From: Whalleya microplaca
Taxonomy: Eukaryota > Ascomycota > Sordariomycetes > Xylariales > Xylariaceae
Direction: 5' to 3'
Assembly: GCA_022497155.1 (NCBI GenBank)
Contig: MU385762.1
Span: 124,001 to 188,000, forward strand
DNA length: 64,000 bases
In this document: piece after piece, positions 1-10,965 of the stretch
Layout: the number at the start of each line of letters is the position of its first letter
Position numbering within the stretch: position 1 is the stretch's first letter
Position numbers and translations under genes: made by a program
The notes under the pieces: generated by a model
What the model was told of the DNA's origin: nothing
The model's database searches: none
The model's input: only the letters and a program-made list of their open reading frames with translations

Positions 1-217
1 GAGAAAGGTCTCGTGACTTGGTGGTTTAGTTCGTACATAACAGACAAAGAACACTCAAATAGGAACTGCGAACTAGCGCCAGCGATCTCGACGTCAGTTG
101 GTGTGTGTGAGCGAGCGAGCTCGTCATGACAAGGCGCCGCGGAGCCGCAGTAGCTCTGAGAGCTCGACAAACAGCAAAGCGGAGCCAACGTTTGGCATTG
201 CGACTACTAGTTTCACA

Positions 218-573
218 CCTGAAGGTAGAGGGAAGGAGGGATGCCACTCTCGCTTGGCTAAATACAGGTAGGTAGGTCGGAAGCCACTCGCCAACTTACT
301 TCAAGAGCGCGATATCGCTGAAAGTTAAGTACGTCGTGGACCGAGGATGAACGAAGGGGACTAAGGAGGTAGGTACATGATATACTCCGCAAGCCAAGTA
401 TAGCGACCATCGAATATGTCTTCACCGGGTTCGTCGGCGGGCTGAGCTCACAGTTTGATATGGGGATAAGGGTAAGCAAGGGACGCGAGCGGAAGGTGTT
501 CGCCGTTGCTGACTGGGCGAACGCCCTTGAGACCACGGAAGATATCGGCGTCTGGATCGAGTTCGTCAAGCAT
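218..573 (-). CDS. Possible hypothetical protein gene (5' part)
   Basis: An ATG at 571-573 opens a 40-codon frame beginning MLDELDPDADIFRGLKG and ending at a GTGAGC donor at about 451. A textbook branch and acceptor (CTTAACTTTCAG) follows near 318, giving an 18-nt exon 300-317 in matching phase, then a GTAAGT donor and a possible third exon starting near 218. A TATA box lies about 70 bp upstream, followed by a C-rich tract, as expected for a fungal promoter. I recognise no family. If the first intron is not spliced, the frame stops at a TGA two codons later. The 3' half of the model is doubtful because the frame after 218 is basic and low in quality, and the gene may run out of the window. 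Confidence 0.35.
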
Positions 574-642
574 TGGTTAGAGTGATGGTGGCAAGCAGGT
601 AGCAGCGTAGACCCGTTATGACTGGGGGGGGGGGAGGGGGCA

Positions 643-650
643 TTTATAGA
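643..650 (-). promoter_or_regulatory. TATA box of the left-edge gene
   Basis: Read on the minus strand the sequence is TCTATAAATG followed by a run of about 15 C's (the G-run at 625-640 on the plus strand) and then the ATG at 573. TATA plus a pyrimidine tract at this spacing fits an ascomycete core promoter. Confidence 0.4.
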
Positions 651-1624
651 CAGATGACATAAGCATGTTCACGGCGACGGTGGTCTGGTTAGTCGGTCGG
701 TCGGTCGATTGTAGTTTGCGAAGATACTGATGCATGTTATACCACGGATATCCCACTTCGTGGGAGGCGCTTTGAGAACTCGGTAGCGAATATATAATTC
801 CTGGGCATTATTCCCTCTAGTTCCGTTCTTACACATTAGGGTTTTCTTCAGTGAATTTAGACAGTTAAATTACCCAAGGCAAGGAAACGCTTTTCTAAGA
901 GACTTAGAGGGGCTGGCTTAGGTCTTTAGTTTATGGTTGTAAGCGTTTTTAGGGGCTTGCAAAGACGATGGGGGTCAACAGTATCTTGACTGATAGGCGA
1001 GTAAAGGCTCTTGCATATTCACCCTGTTACTCCCACAATCTTGGATACGACTGATTAGATCGCAGCCGACGAGCCATTGTGACCTCTCGGGGTGTTTGCT
1101 TCTAGGTACCTAAGGTAGGTTCGAGCACCTAGGTACGAGGCCAGCACAGGTGGGAAGACTTATGTACCATTGTAACAACGCAGAATTCTAACCGACGCCA
1201 CCTGCCTCAACCAAAAGCAGCATTGGTCAATGGGCCAGTCACTCGGCCAGAAAAATCTCTTCGGGAGTTTTTCGAAGGTTCCGGAGTTCAAGCCACGCTG
1301 CAAGAGCTTGAAAATTCCGGATCTGAGCTTTTTTGTCAAATTCGTCTTTGGAAAAGTGGAAGATAAATGACAGTTGTTTTTCTTTTGAATTTTCTTTTCT
1401 CATTTTTTATCCTTCTTGATGTTAAAAACTCTACCTTAGGTAGTGGAAGCTATGGGACATCACCAGTCGCTCACAGGCGCATGTTCGATTTTATCATGAT
1501 GATTGTTTGATGAGATTCATCGCCTTGTCTGTCTGCTTACTTGCTTGCCTGGGTGACTCATTGAAAACCGGTGTTGTTTCCTAAAAACTGCTTGATGAGG
1601 GTGTTGGTGTGTGCAAGTGTGTAG
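651..1624. other. Intergenic, no gene seen
   Basis: No long frame on either strand. It holds two palindromic CCTAGGTA-type clusters near 1105-1140 and a few T-rich runs near 1375-1430. Confidence 0.5.
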
Positions 1625-1625
1625 C

Positions 1626-1637
1626 CTATAAATAGGG
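1626..1637 (+). promoter_or_regulatory. TATA box (CCTATAAATAGG)
   Basis: A consensus TATA element followed by a CT-rich stretch (CTTTTCTTTACTTCTCGG) suggests a plus-strand transcription start near 1660-1680. No convincing long frame follows. The first ATG (about 1660) gives only 26 codons, and an ATG at about 1900 gives 13 codons before a GTAAGT donor. The transcript, if real, may lead into the Gln-rich region at 2.5-3.0 kb or be non-coding. Confidence 0.35.
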
Positions 1638-2566
1638 GGTAGCCCCGGGACAAGATCCAATGTGGCCTTTTCTTTACTTCTCGGCAGTGCAAAAAAAGAT
1701 TGAAGTCTTTACAGTTGAACTACAGAGAGCTCTTATATAGACAGTAACATACATTTATCAGTGAAACATTTTCATACACATCCTCCCAGGTTTTTTTCCT
1801 GGTCGTCGAGAAACTCTATCGAATGTAACATAACGTCCTCCCCCAGTACAAGGCGACAGATCATCCAGCAACCTCCACCTGAGAAGAACAAGATAGAGAA
1901 ATGGACCTTGGTAAGGAAGACAAGACAGGGTCCATCGTCTCGTAAGTTGCGACTCAGCAGCGTGTCGATTCTTCTATGCCCTAGGACTAATTGAAGAGAA
2001 GGAATGAACGCCTCAGCCTAGCTCAGCTGACACGTAATTCGCGATGAATTGCTCCGTGGGGAGCTCCAAGGTTATCGCGTCGGAGATCTAGCTAGAGCTG
2101 GACAAGAGAGAGACGGTATTGCATGGGATACACGGGAAAATTATGTAAAAATAGTATTTCTCGTCGGCGGGCCTGCGGGTAGGCGTGTGATTAAGGAGCC
2201 ACGAAGAATCTGGCATCGCGCCTCTAATGGAGGACAGCAACCAGGTCCGTGATTCCTCATTTCGCAGCCCAGATGGTTGGTTCTACAACCAGTATCTGCC
2301 ATCAATACATTCCGTCAACCAGCTCACGCTGAGAGGGGGGCACTAGGTCGTCCCCGACTAACTCTCTGTCACATAGGGCGCTAAAACGAATCGTCACGGC
2401 CTTTCCCAAGCCTGGAAGTATTCGAATTCGGAACACACCAATGACCAAACCCGATAGGCAGATATAATTCTGCTGTCGGTATGTCGATCTTTGGAGTCGG
2501 CTTTCTTGCTACACACGGAGAATCTCCCAGCATAGTGGTCGTGAAGGACGGTTCGGACGAGCATGC

Positions 2567-2974
2567 TTGGAAAGGGGGTATCAGATCTCGGCCTATATGG
2601 ACCAGGGCCCTATCCAGCAGGGGATGCAGCAGCTTATGCAAGCCCCGGTCGGCAATGTATTTCAGCACCAGGGGTACACGTACTACCAGAACTATGGCTA
2701 TATGAATCAAGGCCCTATCCAGCAGAAGATGCAGCAGCTTATACAAGCCCCGGCTGGCAATGCCTTCCAGCACCAGGGATACATGTACCATCTAGACCCT
2801 GAATCTTCATATGCGCCCCGTTACTCGATTTATCCGGGCGGGCGTTGCTCTGGTTGTTGCGGACGGGAAAAGGGGAGGATATACATATGGACATGGAGTA
2901 GTAAGGAGGAAGACCTGATTAATCGTGAGACTGTCAGGAAGGCACCTGGAAATTTTCGGATCGTAAAGAGATAA
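2567..2974 (+). CDS. Gln-rich tandem-repeat protein, 3' exon (tentative)
   Basis: The frame contains two copies of a 35-residue unit with the core QGPIQQ-MQQL-QAP-GN-FQHQGY, then a tail with SYAPRYSIYPGGRCSGCCG and a stop at 2972-2974. The frame has no ATG at its start, so this can only be the last exon of a spliced gene or a relic. The antisense frame across the repeat is also open, which weakens the coding claim. Glutamine/tyrosine-rich repeats of this sort are typical of disordered, aggregation-prone regions, but no family is recognised. Confidence 0.25.
   Translation: MERGYQISAYMDQGPIQQGMQQLMQAPVGNVFQHQGYTYYQNYGYMNQGPIQQKMQQLIQAPAGNAFQHQGYMYHLDPESSYAPRYSIYPGGRCSGCCGREKGRIYIWTWSSKEEDLINRETVRKAPGNFRIVKR
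2599..2793 (+). repeat. Two tandem copies of a ~105-bp repeat
   Basis: The segments starting near 2599 and 2703 share most bases, including CAGGGCCCTATCCAGCAG-like and ATGCAGCAGCTTAT blocks. The 105-bp period is a multiple of three, so the copies stay in frame. Confidence 0.75.
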
Positions 2975-3361
2975 CGAGGCGACTAACCAGCACCGCTGTG
3001 AGTTGGGGGGTCTGGTGGGGTGAATATACATAGACAGATCCTCAACAGGCGTCTAGTTAAATAGGTATCAAGTTAGCTGCGCGTGGTTTAAGTGGCTTCT
3101 CTCCACCCACCATTGCTTTCGCTGCCTCTTTGCCTTGTCTCATATCCGTATCCACCTATTCACGCCCAGCCAGGTCAAATCCCCCTATTGAAGACCCTTC
3201 ACAAACTAAATCGCAGTGTTATTCAAGAATCCGACAAAGGTAGTATGATATTCTGTGTGTAGAATCGTATATGCCGGATTTAATTCACGCCGAATCACAC
3301 AGAAAGATGCTCCGGTAGGCATATTCCACTTATACGTCTTCGTCATGGAAGTATTCTCTAG
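2975..3361. other. Intergenic, no gene seen
   Basis: Short frames only, with no supported gene. It runs up to the left target duplication of the first solo LTR. Confidence 0.5.
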
Positions 3362-3366
3362 GGTGG

Positions 3367-3703
3367 TGCCACGCGGCTATTGGAACCAAGACCTGTTGGA
3401 AGCTATACGAGATGCAGGAATGCTGCACAAGTACATATATTGGGTGCTGTTAGATGTTAGTCGATATCGATACTGTTGGAATGTATGACTACCTAACAAA
3501 AGGTATGATCACCAGACGGCGGCTACGTCGGCAACAGACCAGATACGTACCAGGAATACGTACCGCGGCAGCAGGTCTATATAAGACCTGTCGCCAACCA
3601 TCAGACTTAGATTGAAACTTAGAACCATAAGCACCCTCAGAAGCCCTAGAGAATTATTAGCTAAATGGATATATTCCAAGCCTTGATTACAGCCCTTGTT
3701 ACA
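3367..3703 (+). mobile_element. Solo LTR, copy 1 of family A (337 bp)
   Basis: The element begins TGCCACGCGG and ends CCCTTGTTACA, with TG...CA ends. It is flanked by an exact 5-bp target duplication GGTGG (3362-3366 and 3704-3708). A near-identical copy lies at 59506-59836 with a different duplication, which proves the boundaries. Inside is a TATA-like CTATATAAGACC near 3578 that probably marks the retroelement's own promoter. No reverse transcriptase or integrase is nearby, so this is a solo LTR left by recombination. Copia versus gypsy cannot be told from an LTR alone. Confidence 0.9.
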
Positions 3704-3708
3704 GGTGG

Positions 3709-4220
3709 CCTATCAATATATATCCTTTCCTTAGACGTCCGCCTCCTACTTTTGCACAGGTAAACCCCCTAATCTTTCATCTAATCATCATCTTAAGCTC
3801 CAGTGCATGATTGTGTACTATCAGCGACCTCTATTGTATAATATTGAGGCTACCGTTACCGGAATCACGGTCGAACAGTTGATATACCAAACATAAGATT
3901 TATCGCAAGCTGTCTTCACCTACCATCCCGGCCGTATTTGCGCATGGGCAGGTTTGGGCGTGATGATGTGACATGTTACTTAGTCAGAGGCCTGATTGTG
4001 ATGCTCTGTTATACACGAGTGTTTGCTGAATCTCCTTTGTCCGCGTGACTTCGAGTCTGTTGGTCATTTCTTTCATAAAACCATGTCAGATCTCATTCCG
4101 CCAGATATGTCCCTCGAGAATGATAAATACTTCGGTTCATAACCAGATAAGTTATTTTCTCTACATTCCTTCTTATCATACCTTCTTAAACCACTATAAA
4201 CCCCAAAAGGCCAATACGAC
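3709..4220. other. Intergenic; promoter region of the orphan gene
   Basis: No coding frame is supported. A TATA-like CACTATAAACC near 4191 lies about 30 bp before the ATG at 4221. Confidence 0.45.
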
Positions 4221-4767
4221 ATGCCGCCAGAAGCTCAGACACCGTCTGCACTGCACATGTTCAAAATCATCGAGCAGAAAACGAACGGCTGTCTTAACAA
4301 GTTTCAAGCAATAACATCAATTAGCGAGACTACGAGAGTCTACAAAAATATATTCGAAGACTGGTATAAGCGCTTTGGTGTACTCCATAAAGGTGCCTTC
4401 ACATTATCCCAAAAGCTCGAGGACAAAGGAAGCGCAAATATGCTTAACGGTATCGTCAGAAGCTTTATGACCCGTAGGAATATAATTTCACCATTCGATG
4501 AACGAAAGATCATTTCACTAGTCGATAACCGAAATCTAGTCGAAGTACTCGATAATCTCGATAGAGTGCTTACGCGTCGTATGTAAATATATGCACATGT
4601 AAAGGCTCCATGGCTAATGCGCATTTTATTATCTAGGCCAACACATTCTTGAAAACCCCGACTTGCCATCTGAGAATGGAGATGAACATATTCTACGTTC
4701 AATTAAACAAGACGTCACCGACTTGGAAAAGTTTGCATCCCAATGGAGACTAATTCCAGAACACTAA
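4221..4767 (+). CDS. Hypothetical protein, two exons, 162 aa
   Basis: Exon 1 (4221-4578) starts at the ATG of MPPEAQTPSALHMF. A GTATGT donor and TTATCTAG acceptor join it in phase to exon 2 (4637-4767), which ends QWRLIPEH and a TAA. The 58-bp intron has a CTAAT branch point. The protein is charged, mostly helical by composition, and has no signal peptide, membrane segment or Cys pattern. I do not recognise a family. An exact phase match across a canonical intron, rather than an ORF that merely happens to be open, is the main reason for calling it real. No neighbour suggests a role: a solo LTR lies 0.5 kb upstream and a gene desert follows. Confidence 0.55.
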
Positions 4768-6065
4768 ATCCAAGGAAACTCAATACGTAGACACTCAATC
4801 CAAGAACACTAATGCTCATGGGCAATTGGCGTGTTTAGGCGCCCTACTGCTTATGCCGCGGCCATACCTTGCGTGCCACGAGGTCCTGTTTTGACGATTA
4901 CCGTAACATCATTGAATCAACAGGCCGAGTCATATGATGTTAACAATGGACAACTACCCGTTGTCTAGCGACCTAGCTTCATCTCCTTTAGAACGAAGGC
5001 ATCACTATGGGTAGCAACTCAATGCCACGTCAATAAACATTGAGATAGCATACATCCTCACGAGAGATCTACTTTATTCCACTGAGGATATGGCGGAACT
5101 CAACTTTTCCATCCCCTTCGTTGGCCCTCTAATCAGCATGATCATATAGAAATCTAGAGTCTGTAATTGGCTGAGATGAGCCCTATATTAATTAGCCTTA
5201 CTATCACTTGTCTAATTCAAATCACGTATCAAATGCATATAGCCAACCTGTGTACGCTATGGCCACCTAAATCCCATTGACATGGTGTCTCTCTGGTTTC
5301 TAGCTTCTGAATGATAAATCATATTCACGCCGGCATGGTTCACGCAACGTGTGGAGCTCTATGTAAGGGAGCGGCAACGTTCACACTATCAACATCACTA
5401 ATATGAAGAGTCCTTTCTGGTTATGCTATCGACTCTACAAAAAGTGTTAATCTCCAGTGTAATACTTGGTTCAGGAACTACAGTCGCTGACAACCTTCTA
5501 GGTTAACAGGGTCGTCATCATAAAGCCATGGCTGAACAAGAAAATATGATTTGTCAAGCAGCTTCATGCATATTAATGATTATGCTGTTCTCCATATATC
5601 GAGAGATTACCCAGGTGTGTCAGTAAACTATTCATACTTCTACCTATAGCTAGACAGACCCCGCTAGAGGCCAACTCCAACGACCCCCTCATCTTCAAAA
5701 TGCCTTGGGACTTCCTCGAACCTCGAGTTTGCCTTTATGCAGGGCAGCTTGGGGTTCACAGCGCAGAATATTCCACTTATAGCATCTCATAAAAGTACTC
5801 CGCTTAATTCTTATTCGGACGGCTTTGTCCCGAAGGAGTATGCGCACCGATCGTTAGGAAGTACTGAGGCTCAGATGACCTACAGCCATGCAGCCAGAGT
5901 TGACTCCCAATGCTGGATGCCCAAGCTTGCGATACTTCGGTATACCGCTTGTAGCTTTACATGAAATTCTTCTGTCTCAATGCATTTCTTGATTGCCAAT
6001 AATTTGACCCAATTCCACATCATACTCTGAATCAATTCCTTGCCCCTTAAATCTCAGAGAGCACC
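4768..6065. other. Intergenic, no gene seen
   Basis: About 1.3 kb without a supported frame on either strand. The last ~80 bases before 6066 are the leader of the GH31 gene. Confidence 0.5.
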
Positions 6066-8391
6066 ATGTTCACAACCCCAGACACACACATCCTAGAATA
6101 CCGCTACGATGCCGAGACCCTCCGCATCGAACCCTGGGGTCCCAACGCTCTCCGCATCCGCGCAACCCCTCTACCCACCTTCCCTGCCGAGGACTGGGCC
6201 TTAACGGAGCCCGTGCCGGTGCCCAAAGCCGACTCCATAACCATCAGCATCACATCCGACGACCCAGGCTCCGGGCGCGCAACCGCCCGCCTCCGCAACG
6301 GGAACATAACAGCGACGGTGAGCCACCGCGGCAAACTAACCCTTACCAACGGCGCCGGCAAGACGCTCCTCGAGGAATACGTGCGCCAGCGCCTCGACGT
6401 GAAGGACCCGCACTGCAGCGCCCTGCGCATCTCCGCGCGCGAGTTCCGCCCGCGCCTCGGCTCTGACTCCTGGCACCTGACGGCGCGCTTCGAGGGCGAC
6501 CCGGCCGCCCGCGTCTACGGCATGGGGCAGTACCAGCACGGGTGCCTGGAGCTAAGCGGCGCGGACCTGGAGCTGGCGCAGCGCAACTCGCAGGCGTCGG
6601 TGCCGTTCGCCGTGTCCAGCGCCGGGTACGGGTTCCTGTGGAACAACCCGGCGGTGGGGCGCGCGGTCTTCGGCAAGAACGTGGTCTCGTTCGAGGCGCG
6701 CAGCACGCGAGTGCTAGATTACTGGGTCGTGGCGGGCGATACGCCGGCGGAGATCGTGAGGGCGTATGGTACGGTTGTGGGCACCGTGCCGGAGATCCCG
6801 GAGTATGGGCTGGGGTTTTGGCAGTGCAAGTTGCGGTACCAGACCCAGGAGGAGGTGTTGGAGGTTGCGAGGGAGCACAAGAGTCGTGGGTTGCCTATGG
6901 ATGTCATTGTCGTGGATTACTTCCATTGGCCGTACGAGGGGGAGTGGAAGTTCGACCCTACGTTCTGGCCTGATCCTGGTAGGTTTTTACTTTGTTGCGA
7001 CACAACACTCTCCAAAGGCCATGCATATCAAGGATGGGGATATAGACCGGCTGATACTGTGAGAAATATGTAGATACGATGATCGCAGAGCTCAAATCCC
7101 TCGGTATCGAGCTCATGGTCTCGGTCTGGCCGACGGTGGACCGGCGGTCGGAGAACTTCGCCGAGATGCTCGAGAAAGGCCTCCTGATCCGGCAGGACCG
7201 GGGCTGGCGTAACATGATGGAGGGCGAGGGCGACTGCATCCACTTCGACGCAACGAACCCGGCCGCGCAGCAGTATGTCTGGGAGAAAGCTAAGACAAAT
7301 TACTACGACAAGGGCGTGCGCATCTTCTGGCTCGACGAGGCAGAACCCGAGTACACCCACTATGATTTCGACAACTACCGGTACCACGCCGGGCCGGACC
7401 TCAGTAAGTCTCTTCCCCAATCCCTCGGTCTCCGATCCCGGTGCCCGTCTCCCATCTATCTATCAGAAGATTCCTTTCCTCTGGGTATGACTTATGTAGA
7501 AATTCGGCAGTCACGGATGCCTCAATGAATTCCTACTAGTCCCCATACTACTTACCTCTTCATTAGGTATATTGTTTCATGCCGCTAACCCCCGACACAA
7601 TAGTGGTCGGCAACATCTACCCCCTAACCTACGCACGCGGCTTCCACACCGGCATGCGCGCCGCCGGACAGTCCCAGGTCCTGAACCTAGTGCGGTGCGC
7701 CTGGGCCGGGTCGCAAAAATACGGCGCGCTCCTGTGGTCCGGGGACATAGCCTCCTCCTGGCCGAGCCTGCGCGCGCAGCTGGCCGCGGGCCTCAACGCC
7801 GGGCTCGCGGGCCTCGCGTGGTGGACGACGGACATCGGGGGGTTCCACGGGGGCGAGGGGTCCTCGCCGTCCTTCCGCGAGCTGCTGGTGCGCTGGTTCC
7901 AGTGGGGCGCCTTCTGCCCCGTCATGCGGCTGCACGGGGACCGCGAGCCGAAGCAGGCGCGCCGCGGCACCACGGGGGGCTCGCACTGCCTGTCCGGCGC
8001 CGCGAACGAGGTGTGGGCGTTTGGCGAGGAGGTGTACGCGATCTGCTCCACGTACCTGCGCCTGCGTGAGAAGCTAAGGGATTATATCCGCGGTGTCATG
8101 CACGAGGCGCATGTCCATGGGGACCCCGTGATGCGCCCGCTGTTCTACGATTTTCCCGAGCAGGAGGCCCTGTGGGCCGTCGAGGACCAGTACATGTTCG
8201 GGCCGAAGTACCTCGTTACCCCCGTGTTGGAGGAGGGGCAAAGGGTGAGGAGGGTCGTGTTGCCTGGTGGTGCGAGGTGGAGGTTGTTTTCGGCCGAGGG
8301 GGAGCTTGTGGGTTCGGTTCTTGAGGGGGGACAGACAACTATCGTGGCGGCACCGCTCGGGTACATGCCGGTGTTTGAGAGGCAATTATGA
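6066..8391 (+). CDS. GH31 glycosidase (alpha-xylosidase/alpha-glucosidase-like)
   Basis: A retaining alpha-glycosidase of family GH31, the YicI/XylS-like branch, which removes alpha-linked xylose or glucose from oligosaccharides. Three exons: 6066-6978, 7074-7403 and 7604-8391. Phases match, giving 676 aa. The N-terminal ~250 residues match the mutarotase-like beta-sandwich (VYGMGQYQHG near residue 150). The barrel follows with PEYGLGFWQCKLRYQ, DVIVVDYFHW and MVSVWPTVD. The likely nucleophile is the Asp in FWLDEAEPE (about residue 392), and the acid/base is the Asp in WWTTDIGGFHGG (about residue 491). No signal peptide is visible, so it is probably cytosolic and acts on imported sugars. Exons are GC-rich with an intact frame. 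Substrate (xyloside versus glucoside) cannot be settled by reading. Confidence 0.92.
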
Positions 8392-9041
8392 GATATGTAC
8401 CTATATACGGAGCCCTTGCTATGGAACTTATAGCTTTCCCACTGGCTAATATGACTAGTCACCCTAGGGGCTATGTAAAGTCAACGTATTCTCTAGAAAA
8501 TGAAAGGTTATGCCAAGACGCCTATACAGATATATTCTGTTGAATCAAGAGAGCAGAAATAGTCTAGTCAGCGTTCACGAGACAATCAAACGCCCAAATG
8601 TCAAAGGTATGAACTTCATCGACATATCTTGAAGCATCCCATAATTTCATACAACTCCACAGAATAATCACATATCATAGGAAGTCAAAAACGCTTTAGG
8701 AGCTACTATCAATTAATCGATCGACCATCCTGGTGGTCTTCTGCGGGAGCCTTGATAAAGGCGACCCGTAAAAAATCCATTTGCATGTTTGTCTGTTGTA
8801 AGCCGGCAGAGTACTTATCACGACCTAGTGTCCGATCCGCGGGAAAAAAAGAACCTAATCCTTACAACACCCTCCCTAGCAAAAAAACCAGTTTTCACAA
8901 ATGCTTTTGTTTTTTCTTCCTCTTCTTCTCCAGTCAGTCAGTCTCGGAAAGACGCGGCCTCCCCCGTAATTGCATGCCGTCGTGATGGTCGGCCGCCGGA
9001 TGATTCAGTTTCATACACAACAGTTCGGGTATGTCGCCATC
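8392..9041. other. Intergenic between convergent genes
   Basis: Convergent 3' ends of the GH31 and Ish1 genes. There is a T/C-rich stretch at 8890-8945 and no supported gene. Confidence 0.5.
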
Positions 9042-10965
9042 TTACAACTCCTCCTTGACGTCCTGGGCCTTCTTCTTGGCAGCCTCCGATCCGGCGCCGA
9101 GCTGGCCGACGACCCATTGATAAGCGCCCTTAAAGCTCTCGCCGAGTTTGGCAAATGCGGTGTCGGTGGGATTGGTAGTGCCATACTTGAAGTACGTCGA
9201 CTGCTTGCGGGCCAGAGCCTTCAGCTCGTTGATAGTCGAACCCTGAGGAACAGGCTAGAAATCAGGTTAGCATTGATATATTGCGTAAGTCCTTCAACTT
9301 CAACTTACCAGGCCATAGCTGTCCAGGTAAGCCTTCAATTCGCTCTCGCTCCAAGTGTCGAAGGTGGTCTTCTTGGCTGCCTCAGTGGCCGAAGCCAGGT
9401 AGCTAGTAGCTGAGGCGTACGAGTCACCGCCAGCAGTGGATGCGGAGGCATAAGCAGAGTGGGCAGCCTGAACAAGTTCGTCTCGGGTGGCACCAGTGCT
9501 CTCGCTGACCTTCTTGGCGGCGTCGTTGCCACTGTTGGCGAGATAAGTCTTCAGGTTGTCGTAAGAGAGATCGTCCCAGGTCCAGGCACTGTAAGGGTTG
9601 GCTGCCTTGTGAGCATTGCGCCTAACCAGGGAACGAAGATCATCAGTCTTAGATGCTTGGGGAACCGGGACTCCACGAGCATCTAGGTAAGCCTTCAGTC
9701 TGCTCTCAGACCAAGTGTCGACGGCCTCGTTGAATGCTTCCTGGGCAGCGAGGCTAACATCGTTGGAAGCCTTAGCGTACTCATTGCCGGCCTTGCTAGT
9801 GGCTGCGCCGAAAGCACTGGCAGCTGATCCCGTCACAGTATCACCAAGAAGCTCGGCGCGGTTCTTGCGAACAAGGGCGCGAAGCTCATTGACCTTGGAG
9901 CCTTGAGGGACTAGTGATTTCCGTTAGTTGGTAACTATGAGTTAAATTCGAGGTACTTTACCGTTGATTCCATTCTTGTCGCAGAACTCCTTGAGCTGGG
10001 ACTCGCCCCACGCATCAATGATCTTGTCGGTCAGGGTAGCGTAGGCGGCATTAGCCCTAGCGGAAGCAGAGGCAGCTTGGTCTTGAGCCTTCAGGTAGGC
10101 GATACGGGAGTTTCGGCGAACCTTGGCGATCAGCTTGTTGCGCTACGAAACGCGTTAGTACCAATATTGCGTTATTGTAAGGAGGCCACATACGTCAGTA
10201 ACCTGAGGAGCGGGAAATCCATGGGAATCGAGCCATTCCTTCAGGTCAGACTCAGACCAGGTCTCATATAGCCAATCACCGGGGTACGAAGCAGTGTCTC
10301 CGAGCTTCTTCGCGACGGTCTCATAGTTAGAACGAGCATGTTCGAGGAGGGTATCACGAGTTCGGGGCTGAGGGACTATGTACACGGTAAGCAACTTATT
10401 GAACTAGGGATGGAGGCATTCGTGTACCTGGGATGCCGTGCTTGTCGCAGAATGCTTTCAGGGAGCTCTCAGTCCAGGTGTCCAGAATCCAATCCTTAAC
10501 ACTGGTCCAGCTCGTCTGAGCTGTGTCCTCGGTCTCGTACCAGCTGGAAGCCACCTGCTGAACCAGTGCATCCTTACTCGACGCGGCGGCGTCCTTGGTT
10601 TCGATACCCTTGGACTTCAAATAGGCCGTGAGCTTATCCGTGTCCCATTCCTTGTAAGGGGCAACAGCGTAGGTTTCCCAGTTCTTCTGGAGCAGTTCCT
10701 CGAGGTCCTTACGATCGGCAGGAGTTGGGTAGGGGATGTCGTGATCGGATAGCCATCGCTCGAGCTCGGTCTCATGCCACTTATTGTAGGCTACAAATTT
10801 GGTGGTTAGCGAACATTGCAAGAGCTCAGATGAAATACAATTGGGTAGTCATCAGTAGTGGTAGGTGGTAGGTATTGAGAACATACCTGCTTTGCTAAAC
10901 CATGTGCTACCCAGGACGACGTTGGCCGTCAAGGCCAGGGGGAGGACGGCTGATAACAACCTCAT
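9042..10965 (-). CDS. Ish1/Msc1-type stress-response repeat protein
   Basis: Similar to fission yeast Ish1 and budding yeast Msc1, proteins of the nuclear envelope/ER linked to stress response and meiotic recombination outcome. Six exons (10965-10887, 10790-10428, 10375-10194, 10142-9962, 9910-9309, 9254-9042) join in consistent phase to 539 aa. Residues 1-19 (MRLLSAVLPLALTANVVLG) form a signal peptide, so the protein enters the secretory/ER-perinuclear space. I count about eight Ish1 motifs of the form W-x-ES-LK-aYLD-hGiPvPq, for example TWSESDLKEWLDSHGFP and TWSESELKAYLDSYGL. Every intron but the first lies next to an Ish1 repeat, suggesting growth by exon duplication. The C-terminus is Lys-rich (AAKKKAQDVKEEL). 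The upstream region has no obvious element that I can name. Confidence 0.92.

Noticed and set aside
3255..3488. Plus-strand frame of 77 codons
   Set aside because: It runs across the left boundary of the solo LTR, so it is a chance join of flank and element.
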